Assembly: GCF_900475285.1 (NCBI RefSeq)
Contig: NZ_LS483370.1
Location: 944,001 to 1,008,000, forward strand
DNA length: 64,000 nt
Direction of reading: 5' to 3'
DNA from: Pseudomonas taetrolens
Lineage (GTDB): Bacteria > Pseudomonadota > Gammaproteobacteria > Pseudomonadales > Pseudomonadaceae
Of this stretch, positions 55,447-64,000 are shown piece after piece (within the stretch, counting starts at the first letter, position 1; each line of letters opens with the position of its first letter). The translations under genes were made by a program, and so were the position numbers. The notes beneath the pieces were generated by a model. It did no database searches. It was not told the origin of the DNA and saw nothing but the letters and a program-made list of their open reading frames with translations.

Positions 55447-56772
55447 TTAGTGAGCCAGACCGTACTTTTTGACTTTGTCGAACAGAGTGGTCTTGGCCAT
55501 GCCCAGTTCTTGGCTGGCCTGGGTCAGGTTGCCACCGCTGCGCTGCAAGGCATCATTCAGCAGGTTGCGCTCGAAAGCCTCAACCGCCTCCGAAAAGCCC
55601 AGGCCCTGGGCTGCGTTACTGCCCGGTTTTTTAAATGCCGGCAACCCCAGGGCGAAGCGTTCTGCCACGTTGCGCAGTTCACGCACGTTGCCTGGCCAGT
55701 CATGGCTCATCAGGTTCGACAGGGTCTGGTTGTCCAGTTCCGGCGCGGTGCGGTCAAAGCGCAGGGAGGATTGCTGGAGAAAGTACTCGAACAGCTGCAG
55801 GATGTCTTCGCGGCGTTCACGCAAAGGCGGGAGTTCAAGTGTGACCACATTCAAGCGGTAATACAGGTCGCTGCGGAACTGGCTGGCCTTGCTCAGTTGA
55901 TCAAGGTCGGACTTGGTGGCTGCAATGACCCGGCAATCAATATCGATGCTCTGGTTGGAACCCAGCCGTTCGAGGGTGCGTTCTTGCAGTACTCGCAGCA
56001 ATTTGATCTGCAGGTTGAGGGGCATGCTTTCGACTTCGTCGAGAAACAGCGTGCCGCCATCGGCGTGTTCTATTTTGCCGATACGGCGTTTTCCTGCACC
56101 GGTGAAAGCATTGGCCTCGTGGCCGAAGATCTCGCTTTCAAACAGGTTTTCCGGCAAGCCGCCACAGTTTAGAGCGACAAACTGCTGCGGCTGACGACGG
56201 CTGAAATCATGGAGGCAGCGGGCGACCAGCTCCTTGCCGGTGCCGGTTTCGCCTTCAATCAGCACGTTGGCTGATGTATCGGCCACATTGGCAATCAGTT
56301 CGCGCAACTGTTGCATGGCGGGCGAGCGGCCAATGATCCGGCCTTCCAGGGAGTCCCGCTCGGCCAATTGCCGACGTAACGACCACACTTCGCGTGCGAG
56401 GCTGCGTTGCTCCAGCGCACGGCGGGCGACATCGACCAGACGCTCGGGGGAGAACGGTTTCTCCATAAAGTCATACGCGCCATCACGCATGGCGCCCACG
56501 GCCATCGAAATATCGCCATGCCCGGTAATCAATACCACCGGCAAGCTGCGGTCACGGGTCTTGAGACGCTTGAGCAGCTCCAGCCCGTCGATTCCCGGCA
56601 AGCGAATATCGCTGATCACAATACCGGCAAAGTTGTCACCGACCAGCGCGAGAGCCTGTTCGGCACTGCTCACACCTTCGCTGTGAATGTCTTCCAGTGC
56701 CAGCGCCTGTTGGCATCCGAGCAGGACATGGGGGTCGTCTTCGACTATCAGGACGGTCAGCTCGTTGTTCAT
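55447..56772 (-). CDS. aauR: sigma-54-dependent response regulator AauR (DctD-like)
   Basis: A 441-residue NtrC-type activator. Receiver domain with phospho-acceptor Asp55 (ISDIRLPGIDG) and Lys105; AAA+ domain with Walker A GETGTGKE (174-181) and the sigma-54 contact loop at 221-226, which reads NAFTGA instead of GAFTGA; C-terminal Fis-type helix-turn-helix (NLTQASQELGMAKTTLFDKVKKYGL). It pairs with the overlapping sensor gene upstream (ATGA) and should switch on aatJ at the sigma-54 promoter at 62228-62242 in response to Glu/Asp. Confidence 0.93.
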   Translation of the reverse strand: MNNELTVLIVEDDPHVLLGCQQALALEDIHSEGVSSAEQALALVGDNFAGIVISDIRLPGIDGLELLKRLKTRDRSLPVVLITGHGDISMAVGAMRDGAYDFMEKPFSPERLVDVARRALEQRSLAREVWSLRRQLAERDSLEGRIIGRSPAMQQLRELIANVADTSANVLIEGETGTGKELVARCLHDFSRRQPQQFVALNCGGLPENLFESEIFGHEANAFTGAGKRRIGKIEHADGGTLFLDEVESMPLNLQIKLLRVLQERTLERLGSNQSIDIDCRVIAATKSDLDQLSKASQFRSDLYYRLNVVTLELPPLRERREDILQLFEYFLQQSSLRFDRTAPELDNQTLSNLMSHDWPGNVRELRNVAERFALGLPAFKKPGSNAAQGLGFSEAVEAFERNLLNDALQRSGGNLTQASQELGMAKTTLFDKVKKYGLAH

Positions 56773-58676
56773 AACGGTTCAGCCTTAGCGGGTTGCACCA
56801 GCGGTAATAAGAGGACAAATGTAGCGCCACCGGCTGCCGGGAACTCGACGCTGAGGTTGCCGCCGGCGGCGGCGGCCAGGCTTGCCGAAAGGGTCAAGCC
56901 AAGTCCCAGGCCTTGTTCGCCGGGTTTGGTGGTGAAGAAGGGTTCAAACAAATGCTTGCGGGCCTCGGGGGCAATGCCGGGACCGTTATCGCGCACGTGC
57001 AAACGGTATTTGTCTTCGCTGAACTCGCCTTCGAGCCAAAGTCGGGGAGGGCTTGGCTGACCTTGCATGGCATCCAGTGCGTTGCCGATCAGATTGACCA
57101 GGATTTGTTCCAGGCGAGTCTGATCGATCTTGAGCGCGACATCCTGAACATCGCGATGCAATTCAACCGCGGACTCTTCTAGGCGACCGGTGAGCAGCTG
57201 CAGGGCGGCGTCGACCGCTTTAACCAGACTGGCCTGGCCCTGATCATCACCGCGCCGGGCAAACGAGCGCAGGTTGGCGGTGATACGGCCCATGCGATCC
57301 ACCAGGTTGTTGATGGTACTGAGGTTCTGCGCCGCCACCTTCAGGTCTCCGCGTTCCAGAAAGCGCACCGTGTTGCCGGACAGCGTACGTAGCGCGGCCA
57401 GTGGCTGATTCAGCTCGTGGGCAATGCTGGTCGACATCTGACCGATGGCCGCCAGTTTGCCAGCTTGTACCAGTTCATCCTGGGCGTGGCGCAGGGTGTC
57501 TTCGGCCAGGCGACGTTCGCGAATCTGGCCCTTCAGGCGTTCGTTGCTGGCGCGCAGATGAGTGGTGCGCTCGGCGATCTTGCGCTCCAGCTGGTTGTTG
57601 GCTTCTTGCAGCGCTTCACGTGCAGCAAGCCGGGTAGCGATGACTTTGCGTCGCTCATTCCAGGCAATCAGCAGAAACGCCAGCAAGCCGAATGCCACTG
57701 CCACCAGCATGCCCTGGTTGATCGCTTCGCGGCGCAGGTCTTGTAACGGCGTGAGCAGGGTGATGTCCCATGGGGTGTCATTGAGGTTGCGGGTTTGCGC
57801 CAGATAGCTGACTTGCTGCTGGTCGGTGATGACTTCGCTGTTGACGGCAAACGTAACCTTTTCGACGCCTTCGGACAGGTGCTCGCGGTTCAGCGGCTCC
57901 AGCTCATTGAGCGGCCACCAGTAATATTGCAGGCTGCGGGCCAGTTGCTCTTTGGTTTCGGCGCTCAGCGGGCGTACTGCCTTGAGTCGCCGGGACGGAT
58001 CACTGGAGAGGATGATGATGCCGTTTTCGTCGCTGACATAGGCTTCGAGACGAGCACGTTGCCAGCGTTCTTCCAGTGCTTCGAGGCGTACTTTGATCAC
58101 GGCGACACCGATGATCTTGCCTTGTTCTTCGAGGCCGTGGGCCAGGTAATAGCCCGGCTCGCCGGACGTGCTGCCAATGCCATAGAAACGCCCGGGCTGA
58201 CCGCGGATGGCATCTTGAAAGTAAGCGCGGAACGATAGATCCTCGCCCAGATAACTGTCGGTATCGCGCCAGTTACTGGTGGCTACCACGCGACCGGTGG
58301 TATCGAGCACATAGATCGCTCGGCTGCGGCTGCGGCGATTGAGGCCTTCGAGGTATTGATTGACGGTGACCCGATTGGAAGCGTTCGGGTCAGCCAGTAA
58401 ATGGGACACGCTGGATTCCAGCTCAAGCAGGCTGGGCAGGTACGTGTATTTGCTCAGTTCGCTTTCAACGGTACGCGCGTGCAGCTCCAGCTGGCGTTCG
58501 CCGTTTTCGCTGAGGCTGCGAATACTGAAGTGCTCGCTGATGCGATAGCCCGCGTAACCCAGGCCGATCGTCAACAGGATGATCAGCGGCGGCAGCAGAA
58601 AGTGACGGAGCAGACGAGGTTTCACGGCAAGTGAGGGCGGGGCACCGCGATAAAGAGTGGGGTCGCATTTCATCAC
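56769..58676 (-). CDS. aauS: sensor histidine kinase AauS (DctB-like)
   Basis: A 635-residue kinase. Membrane helix 1 near 25-47, a large periplasmic double-Cache sensor (residues ~48-315, with AIYVLDTTGRVVATSNWRD), helix 2 near 316-337, a coiled-coil linker, HisKA with His420 (SIAHELNQPLAAL), and the HATPase domain (NLIGNALDAM, DNGPGIAPE, GLGLGL). It senses acidic amino acids in the periplasm, by analogy with P. putida AauS. Same orientation as the aat transporter genes. Confidence 0.93.
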   Translation of the reverse strand: MMKCDPTLYRGAPPSLAVKPRLLRHFLLPPLIILLTIGLGYAGYRISEHFSIRSLSENGERQLELHARTVESELSKYTYLPSLLELESSVSHLLADPNASNRVTVNQYLEGLNRRSRSRAIYVLDTTGRVVATSNWRDTDSYLGEDLSFRAYFQDAIRGQPGRFYGIGSTSGEPGYYLAHGLEEQGKIIGVAVIKVRLEALEERWQRARLEAYVSDENGIIILSSDPSRRLKAVRPLSAETKEQLARSLQYYWWPLNELEPLNREHLSEGVEKVTFAVNSEVITDQQQVSYLAQTRNLNDTPWDITLLTPLQDLRREAINQGMLVAVAFGLLAFLLIAWNERRKVIATRLAAREALQEANNQLERKIAERTTHLRASNERLKGQIRERRLAEDTLRHAQDELVQAGKLAAIGQMSTSIAHELNQPLAALRTLSGNTVRFLERGDLKVAAQNLSTINNLVDRMGRITANLRSFARRGDDQGQASLVKAVDAALQLLTGRLEESAVELHRDVQDVALKIDQTRLEQILVNLIGNALDAMQGQPSPPRLWLEGEFSEDKYRLHVRDNGPGIAPEARKHLFEPFFTTKPGEQGLGLGLTLSASLAAAAGGNLSVEFPAAGGATFVLLLPLVQPAKAEPL

Positions 58677-58720
58677 AGATGCCTTGGGTCAACCACTGCG
58701 CGATAAGGATCTTACGAACC

Positions 58721-58822
58721 CTGTAGCCACTGTCGCAGGCTGCGACGGGCTGCGTAGCAGCCCTGCTTTCATGAAAGCGGAGCCCCTTCGGGCCTTGTCG
58801 CAGCGTGCGGCAGCGGCTACAG
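58721..58822. repeat. inverted-repeat element between aauS and aatP
   Basis: CTGTAGCC (58721-58728) and GGCTACAG (58815-58822) bracket further dyads (GGGCTGCGTAGCAGCCC, GCTTTCATGAAAGC). It is the same family as at 54943 and could attenuate readthrough from the transporter into the regulator genes. Confidence 0.7.
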
Positions 58823-58832
58823 GTGTTGCGCC

Positions 58833-59567
58833 TTAATGCTGCAGGATCTTGGAGAGGAAGTTCTGTGCGCGCTCCGAGCGGGCGCTCACGTCGCCGAAGA
58901 ACTCTTCTTTTTCACAGTCTTCGACGATTTTCCCTTGGTCCATGAAAATCACCCGGTTGGCGACCTTGCGTGCAAAACCCATTTCGTGAGTTACGCACAT
59001 CATGGTCATGCCTTCGTGAGCGAGCTGCACCATCACATCAAGCACTTCGTTAACCATTTCCGGGTCGAGTGCCGAGGTCGGTTCGTCAAACAGCATGACG
59101 ATCGGATCCATCGCCAGCGCACGGGCAATGGCCACACGTTGCTGCTGCCCGCCCGAAAGCTGGCCCGGGTGCTTGTGGGCGTGAGCCGACAGGCCGACGC
59201 GCTCCAGCAATTCGAGGCCTTTTTTGGTGGCTTCCTGCTTGCTGCGACCGAGTACCTTGACCTGGGCGATGGTCAGGTTTTCGGTGATGGTCATGTGCGG
59301 GAACAGTTCGAAGTGCTGAAACACCATGCCGACACGCGAGCGAAGTTTAGGCAGGTTGGTTTTCGGGTCGGCGATCGATGTGCCGTCGACCACGATGTCG
59401 CCTTTCTGGAACGGCTCAAGGGCGTTGACACACTTGATCAGGGTCGATTTGCCCGAGCCCGAGGGCCCGCAGACCACAACCACTTCGCCTTTTTTGACGT
59501 CAGTGCTGCAATCGGTCAGTACCTGGAAGTCCCCGTACCACTTGTTGATGTTCTTGATCGAGATCAT
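58833..59567 (-). CDS. aatP: glutamate/aspartate ABC transporter ATPase
   Basis: A 244-residue polar amino acid ATPase. Walker [10 protein letters not shown] at about 34-42, Q-loop in [10 protein letters not shown], signature LSGGQQQR, Walker [16 protein letters not shown] and the switch His in CVTHEMGFA. The ATG at 59567 overlaps the aatM stop (ATGA); a longer frame upstream is just aatM read out of frame. It energises AatQM. Confidence 0.96.
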   Translation of the reverse strand: MISIKNINKWYGDFQVLTDCSTDVKKGEVVVVCGPSGSGKSTLIKCVNALEPFQKGDIVVDGTSIADPKTNLPKLRSRVGMVFQHFELFPHMTITENLTIAQVKVLGRSKQEATKKGLELLERVGLSAHAHKHPGQLSGGQQQRVAIARALAMDPIVMLFDEPTSALDPEMVNEVLDVMVQLAHEGMTMMCVTHEMGFARKVANRVIFMDQGKIVEDCEKEEFFGDVSARSERAQNFLSKILQH

Positions 59568-60238
59568 ACGGCAAACCTTTTTTGCAGACGCTTGACCAGC
59601 AGCGAGGCGGAAAAGCTGATGATGAAATACACCAGACCGGCGAAGATCAGGAACTCGTTGGAGCGTCCGATGATGTCGCCACTGGAGCGCGAAGCATTGA
59701 GGAAGTCCACCAGGCCAACGGTATAAACCAGCGAGGTGTCCTGGAACAAAATGATGCTCTGCTGTAACAGCAAAGGCGTCATTTTGCGAAATGCCTGCGG
59801 CAGGATGATCAGGCGCATGGCCTGGCCGTAACTCATGCCCAAGGCCTTGGCTGCGCTCATCTGGCCCTTGGAAATGGCCTGGACACCTGCCCGTACGATC
59901 TCGCAGAAGTAAGCGGCTTCGAACATGACGAAGGCCACCAGACACGACTCGAAGGCACCGATAGGGGTGTCTTCGCCGGTGATCCAGCGCAGTACAAACG
60001 GCACCGCGAGGTAAAACCAGGTAATCACCAGCAGTAACGGGATAGAGCGGAAGTAGTTCACGTAAGCGCCGGCCAGATTGGCCAGGAGCTTGCTTGACGA
60101 CAAACGCATCAATGCCAGCACGGTACCGAGTAACACCCCACCGACAACGCCCATGACCATCAGCTTCAAGGTCATGATCATGCCGTTCCAGAGGCCCGGA
60201 AGGGCGGGAACGATGCCGCTGAAATCGAAGAAGTCCAT
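59564..60238 (-). CDS. aatM: glutamate/aspartate ABC transporter permease AatM
   Basis: A 224-residue HisM-type permease with about five helices. The EAA loop that contacts the ATPase reads [39 protein letters not shown]. The start overlaps the aatQ stop by one base (TAATG), coupling the two membrane subunits. Confidence 0.95.
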   Translation of the reverse strand: MDFFDFSGIVPALPGLWNGMIMTLKLMVMGVVGGVLLGTVLALMRLSSSKLLANLAGAYVNYFRSIPLLLVITWFYLAVPFVLRWITGEDTPIGAFESCLVAFVMFEAAYFCEIVRAGVQAISKGQMSAAKALGMSYGQAMRLIILPQAFRKMTPLLLQQSIILFQDTSLVYTVGLVDFLNASRSSGDIIGRSNEFLIFAGLVYFIISFSASLLVKRLQKRFAV

Positions 60239-60984
60239 TATTTGCCCCCCAGAGACATCAGGCCGGGCACTGCGACTTTCTTCTCGATCAGGCGCATCAG
60301 CAACATCAGGCTCATGTTCAAGGTGAAGTAGATCAACGTGGCGAGGGTGAAGGCTTCAAACAGGTTGGCGGAAAACTCGGCCGTCTGTTTGGTTTGTGCC
60401 AGCAGTTCCATCAAGCCGATCAGAGAGGCCACGGACGAGTTCTTGAATACGTTCAGGAATTCAGAGGTGAGGGGTGGAATGATGATCCGGTAAGCTTGTG
60501 GCAGCAGCACGTTCCAGTAAATCTGCGACAGGCTGAAGCCCATTGCGCGGGCCGCGGATTCCTGGCCTCGTGGCAGTGCTTCAATCCCGGTGCGTACTTG
60601 CTCGCAGACACGGGCGGCAGTAAACAGTCCCAGGCACACGACAACGCTCAGGTACGCCGAGGTGGTCGGGTTCAGGTCTTGCTTGTACCAGTCCTGCAGG
60701 TTTTGCGGCAGTAGATCGGGCACCAGGAAGTACCAGATAAACAGTTGCACCAGCAGCGGCACGTTACGGAAGATTTCGACATAAACCGTGGCGATGCCTG
60801 CAATCAGACGGTTCGGCAGGGTGCGCATGACGCCCAGCAGCGAACCCAGCAACAATGCAACGATCCAGGCCACGACAGCGATCGCGATGGTCCAGCCCAA
60901 GCCGGAGATAAACCAGTCGAGATAAGTCTCGCTGCCTACGCCGGTGGACTTGAAGAACACGCTCCAGTCCCAGTTGTAATTCAT
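60238..60984 (-). CDS. aatQ: glutamate/aspartate ABC transporter permease AatQ
   Basis: A 248-residue permease, partner of AatM. The EAA loop is [39 protein letters not shown]. Five to six helices, inner membrane. It begins 201 bp downstream of aatJ, a gap that holds a small stem (CCCGAC/GTCGGG at 61046-61063). That fits the usual excess of binding protein over permeases. Confidence 0.95.
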   Translation of the reverse strand: MNYNWDWSVFFKSTGVGSETYLDWFISGLGWTIAIAVVAWIVALLLGSLLGVMRTLPNRLIAGIATVYVEIFRNVPLLVQLFIWYFLVPDLLPQNLQDWYKQDLNPTTSAYLSVVVCLGLFTAARVCEQVRTGIEALPRGQESAARAMGFSLSQIYWNVLLPQAYRIIIPPLTSEFLNVFKNSSVASLIGLMELLAQTKQTAEFSANLFEAFTLATLIYFTLNMSLMLLMRLIEKKVAVPGLMSLGGK

Positions 60985-61185
60985 GCAGGGTCTCCCCCTC
61001 AGATGGGTCTATAAACAAACACTTGCTTCAGGGAATCCTTTCTCTCCCGACAGGCGCGTCGGGCACACGTACCCCGCTCGATAACCAGCGGTTCGAGTGT
61101 TCACTCGTGCAATGAGAAGCCAGTGCAGCAGATGGTCAGGCTCCCGAACGTGGATATTCACGCCCGGGGCCAGAAGTGCCGGGTG

Positions 61186-62115
61186 TCAGGCCTTCTTGTC
61201 ATCCGCCGGCTTTTCGTCAGCCGCCTTGTCGGTCGGGTTGGCGATCAGCGCCTTGAGCTCGTCGCTCATAGGGAACATCAGGTTCAGGCCTTTAGGCGGG
61301 ATAGGCGATTGGAACCACTTGTCGTAGGTCTTGTTGATTTCGCCGGACTTGTAATAAGCAATGATGGCGTCATCCACAGCCTTCTTGAAGTCCGGGTCAC
61401 CTTTGCGAACCATGCAGCCGTAGATTTCGAACGACTGAGGCGTACCGGTCACTGCCCAGTCAGTCGGCTTCTTGGCCTTGGCCATCTCGCCGGCCAGCAG
61501 GGCGTCGTCCATCATGAACGCGACAGCGCGACCCGATTCAAGCATGTTGAACGCTTCGCCATGGTCCTTGGCCGAGATCACGTTCATGCCCATCTGCTTG
61601 TCGGCGTTCATCGACTTGAGGATGCGCTCGGAGGTGGTGCCTGCAGTGGTCACAACGTTCTTGCCTTTGAGGTCAGCGAAGTCCTTGTAAGGCGAGTTCT
61701 TTTTGGACAGCAGGCGGGTGCCGATTTCGAAGATGCCGACCGAGAAGTCCACTTGCTGCTGGCGCTCTACGTTGTTGGTGGTGGAACCACACTCAACGTC
61801 GACTGTGCCGTTTTGCACAAGCGGGATACGGGTTTGAGAGGTGACCAGGTTGTACTTGATCTTGAGGTCAGGCATGTCGAGTTGCTTTTTCAGCCCGTCG
61901 ACGATTGCCATCTGCACATCATGGGAGTAACCAACCGGCTTGCCGGAAGCATCAGCGATGTAGGAGAACGGAATGGAGGAGTCACGATGCCCAAGGGTGA
62001 TGGTGCCGGAGTCTTTGATTTTCTTCAGCGTGCCGGTCAGTTCGGCGGCGAATACTGGAGTGCTAATCAGAGCTGCAGCAATAGCTGCGGCCAACAGTTG
62101 CGGAACGATACGCAT
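61186..62115 (-). CDS. aatJ: glutamate/aspartate periplasmic-binding protein
   Basis: A 309-residue family 3 solute-binding protein. Signal peptide MRIVPQLLAAAIAAALISTPVFA, then TLKKIKDSGTITLGHRDSSIPFSYIADASGKPVGYSHDV typical of the GltI group. The tail is Lys/Asp/Glu-rich (ADEKPADDKKA). The ATG at 62115 with GAGGAAAC is preferred over an upstream one at 62157. First gene of the aat operon, behind a sigma-54 promoter and AauR-type sites. Confidence 0.95.
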   Translation of the reverse strand: MRIVPQLLAAAIAAALISTPVFAAELTGTLKKIKDSGTITLGHRDSSIPFSYIADASGKPVGYSHDVQMAIVDGLKKQLDMPDLKIKYNLVTSQTRIPLVQNGTVDVECGSTTNNVERQQQVDFSVGIFEIGTRLLSKKNSPYKDFADLKGKNVVTTAGTTSERILKSMNADKQMGMNVISAKDHGEAFNMLESGRAVAFMMDDALLAGEMAKAKKPTDWAVTGTPQSFEIYGCMVRKGDPDFKKAVDDAIIAYYKSGEINKTYDKWFQSPIPPKGLNLMFPMSDELKALIANPTDKAADEKPADDKKA

Positions 62116-62227
62116 CGGTGTTTCCTCGACATTGTTTTTTTTATTGAGCCCGTTCACGAGCCCTTTTGTACTTCAAATGTCCTAACAGGCTAAACGCACT
62201 GTTTAAGCATTCGGCTCTGAGTGTAGA

Positions 62228-62242
62228 GCATGAGCCGTGCCA
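62228..62242 (-). promoter_or_regulatory. sigma-54 (-24/-12) promoter of aatJ
   Basis: Read on the minus strand, TGGCACGGCTCATGC has GG and GC exactly ten bases apart and a full TGGCACG -24 element. It lies 113 bp ahead of the aatJ ATG. Confidence 0.82.
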
Positions 62243-62319
62243 GCTTCAGTATTTATATTCAGGCGATTGATTTATAAGGATTTTTTGTATTTTTGTGCGC
62301 GTCGCGCAGAGCGACATTA

Positions 62320-62365
62320 CCCGGAAAGCCGAATCACTGCGGCCTGAGCTGTTCGGAAAACCGAA
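62320..62365 (-). promoter_or_regulatory. two AauR enhancer sites upstream of aatJ
   Basis: TTCGGAAAACCGAA (62352-62365) is a perfect match to the TTCGG-N4-CCGAA motif described for AauR in P. putida. CCCGGAAAGCCGAA (62320-62333) matches 12 of 14 positions counting the four free bases. The centres are about three helical turns apart (32 bp) and 80-135 bp upstream of the promoter, as expected for an enhancer-binding protein. Confidence 0.82.
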
Positions 62366-62460
62366 TGAAGGAAGTGTGACCGGGGTCACGGAATGTTTGC
62401 AGGCGCCGGGCTGCCCTGGGGAAGGGCAGCCGTGCTGCTGCAACATCTACTGAAGTGAGG

Positions 62461-63999
62461 TCAAGCGGCTTGCACTTTGCGCTGCATGAGGTTCAGCGTG
62501 GCCATGTATTGCGCCAGATGTTCCTGTTCTTCTTTGGTGGTAAACAGGCCCAGCTTGGTTCTGCGCCAGAGGATGTCCTGGGCATCGAGGGTCCATTCCT
62601 GGCTGCACAGGTAATCGACTTCACGGGTATAAAGGCCGCTGCCGATGTGCTCGCCCATGTCATCGAGATTTTTCACGCCGTCCAGCAAGCGCCATGAGCG
62701 GCTGCCGTAGGTGATGGCCCAGCGCTTGGCGATCGCCGCGTCCAGCCAGCTGTGCTGGAGGCACAGAGCTGCACTCAAGGCCTGAGGTGTGGTCATGTCT
62801 TCACCGCCCGGAAGGGCTGCGCTGGCCGTCCAGCCGGGTTCCATCTGAGGGAAGTAAGGTGCCAGTTCAGCAAGGGCCGACTCGGCCAGCTTGCGGTAGG
62901 TCGTCAGCTTGCCACCGAATACGGACAGCAGTGGTGCCTCGCCCGGGGCGCCGGACAGCGCAAGGGTATAGTCGCGGGTAACGGCTGAAGGGTTGTCGGA
63001 CTCATCATTGCACAATGGGCGCACACCGGAATAAGTCCGCAGGATGTCGCTGCGACTGATTTGCTGCTTGAAGTGAGCGTTGACCACGTTCAGCAGGTAG
63101 TCGGTCTCTTCTTCAGTGATGCTGACTTTGGCCGGATCGCCAATGTATTCGCGGTCCGTGGTGCCGATGATGGTGAACTGATCCATGTACGGAATAGTGA
63201 AGACGATCCGCTGATCTTCGTTCTGCAGGATGAACGCGTTAGGCGCGTCATACATTTTAGGCACGATCAAGTGGCTACCCTGAATCAAGCGGATGCCATA
63301 AGGGGAGTCCAGTTTCAGGTCGTCCTTGATGAACTTGGCGACCCAGGGCCCGGCAGCGTTGACCAGTGCCTTGCTGCGAATCGAGAACAGGCTGCCGTCT
63401 GCCCGCTCCAGGTTCAATTCCCACAAACCCTTGTTGCGACGAGCACCGATACAGCGCGTCTGGGTGTGAACATGCGCGCCTTTTTCCCGTGCAGCCATAG
63501 CATTGAGGACCACAAGTCGTGCGTCATCGACCCAGCAATCCGAGTACTCGAAGCCTTTGGTGATCGCTGGCTTCAGCGGGCTGTCTGCACCAAATTTGAG
63601 GCTGGTAGAGCCCGCCAGTTTTTCGCGCTTGCCCAAGTGGTCATACAGGAACAGGCCGGCACGGATCATCCACGCGGGGCGCAGGTGCGGGCGATGCGGC
63701 AAGACAAAGCGCATGGGCTTAACAATATGCGGTGCTTTTGCCAGCAGTACTTCGCGCTCGGCCAATGCTTCGCGCACAAGACGGAACTCGTAATGTTCAA
63801 GGTAGCGCAGGCCGCCGTGAATCAGTTTGCTGCTGGCTGATGATGTATGGCTGGCCAGATCATCCTTTTCGCACAGGAAGACCGACAACCCGCGACCTGC
63901 AGCATCTGCCGCGATTCCGACGCCATTAATTCCGCCACCAATCACGGCAACGTCGTAGACCTCAGCGAGAGGAGTGGCAGGCAAAGTGCTCAGGGTCAT
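62461..63999 (-). CDS. glpD: aerobic glycerol-3-phosphate dehydrogenase
   Basis: A 512-residue flavoprotein that oxidises glycerol-3-phosphate to DHAP and passes electrons to quinone at the inner membrane. The FAD dinucleotide motif VIGGGINGVGIAADAAGRG lies near residue 20, and the family block SSASSKLIHGGLRYLEHYEFRLV follows. The ATG at 63999 is the second-last base of the window and gives a normal N terminus, so the gene is probably complete, but the ribosome site is out of view. Confidence 0.96.
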   Translation of the reverse strand: MTLSTLPATPLAEVYDVAVIGGGINGVGIAADAAGRGLSVFLCEKDDLASHTSSASSKLIHGGLRYLEHYEFRLVREALAEREVLLAKAPHIVKPMRFVLPHRPHLRPAWMIRAGLFLYDHLGKREKLAGSTSLKFGADSPLKPAITKGFEYSDCWVDDARLVVLNAMAAREKGAHVHTQTRCIGARRNKGLWELNLERADGSLFSIRSKALVNAAGPWVAKFIKDDLKLDSPYGIRLIQGSHLIVPKMYDAPNAFILQNEDQRIVFTIPYMDQFTIIGTTDREYIGDPAKVSITEEETDYLLNVVNAHFKQQISRSDILRTYSGVRPLCNDESDNPSAVTRDYTLALSGAPGEAPLLSVFGGKLTTYRKLAESALAELAPYFPQMEPGWTASAALPGGEDMTTPQALSAALCLQHSWLDAAIAKRWAITYGSRSWRLLDGVKNLDDMGEHIGSGLYTREVDYLCSQEWTLDAQDILWRRTKLGLFTTKEEQEHLAQYMATLNLMQRKVQAA

Positions 64000-64000
64000 G

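Overview
The window looks like chromosomal DNA of a Pseudomonas from the fluorescens lineage. The basis is gene order and protein sequence only: lon - gcd - oprB - zinc TonB receptor as in P. putida, PBP-like transglycosylase - amino-acid permease as in P. aeruginosa, and aatJQMP-aauSR as in P. putida. Most genes are ordinary core metabolism, with two accessory blocks. No tRNA, rRNA, CRISPR array, insertion sequence or phage gene was seen.

Layout. 1-1525: methionine-type aminotransferase (5' end cut off) and the omega-amidase YafV, a glutaminase II pair. 1627-3648: leuA preceded by a leader peptide and attenuator-like stems. 3649-7385: M23 peptidase, xseA, a TauE-type exporter and a CxxC protein. 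7519-12753: guaB, guaA, a Tat-exported multicopper oxidase and tadA. 12980-16388: cmoB/cmoA, lysoplasmalogenase, a chagasin-like inhibitor and an orphan protein. 16572-18989: lon. 19247-27365: an orphan type VI secretion island with VgrG, a DUF4123 adaptor, a VasX-like membrane effector and two tandem DUF6708 proteins, wedged between lon and gcd. 27430-33662: gcd, oprB and a ZnuD-like receptor with Zur boxes. 33873-36256: VF530 protein, Pr6Pr protein and a ferric reductase/PadR regulator pair resembling E. coli nfeF/nfeR. 36368-41265: a bifunctional murein synthase gene with a frameshift, and an APC permease. 41321-46369: a 1,682-residue LRR-NEL ubiquitin-ligase-like effector. 46590-51458: OpgC-like protein, FMN glutamate synthase-like protein, Nudix, LysE and GNAT. 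51590-55435: metR/metE divergent pair and glpM. 55447-62115: the acidic amino-acid uptake system aatJ-QMP with its two-component regulator aauSR. 62461-63999: glpD.

How the genes work together. The T6SS island reads as one translationally coupled unit (overlaps at each junction) behind a candidate sigma-54 promoter: spike, loader, toxin, two immunity proteins. The two immunity copies are almost identical except in the membrane-facing segments. The aat system shows a complete circuit: two AauR-type inverted repeats, a -24/-12 promoter, then aatJ, with the sigma-54 activator encoded in the same cluster. Metal control is visible at two loci: Zur boxes at the ZnuD-like gene, and a Fur-like box plus a palindrome ahead of the nfeR/nfeF-like pair. 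A Cra/FruR-type palindrome lies ahead of oprB. Several intergenic gaps carry members of a GC-rich inverted-repeat family.
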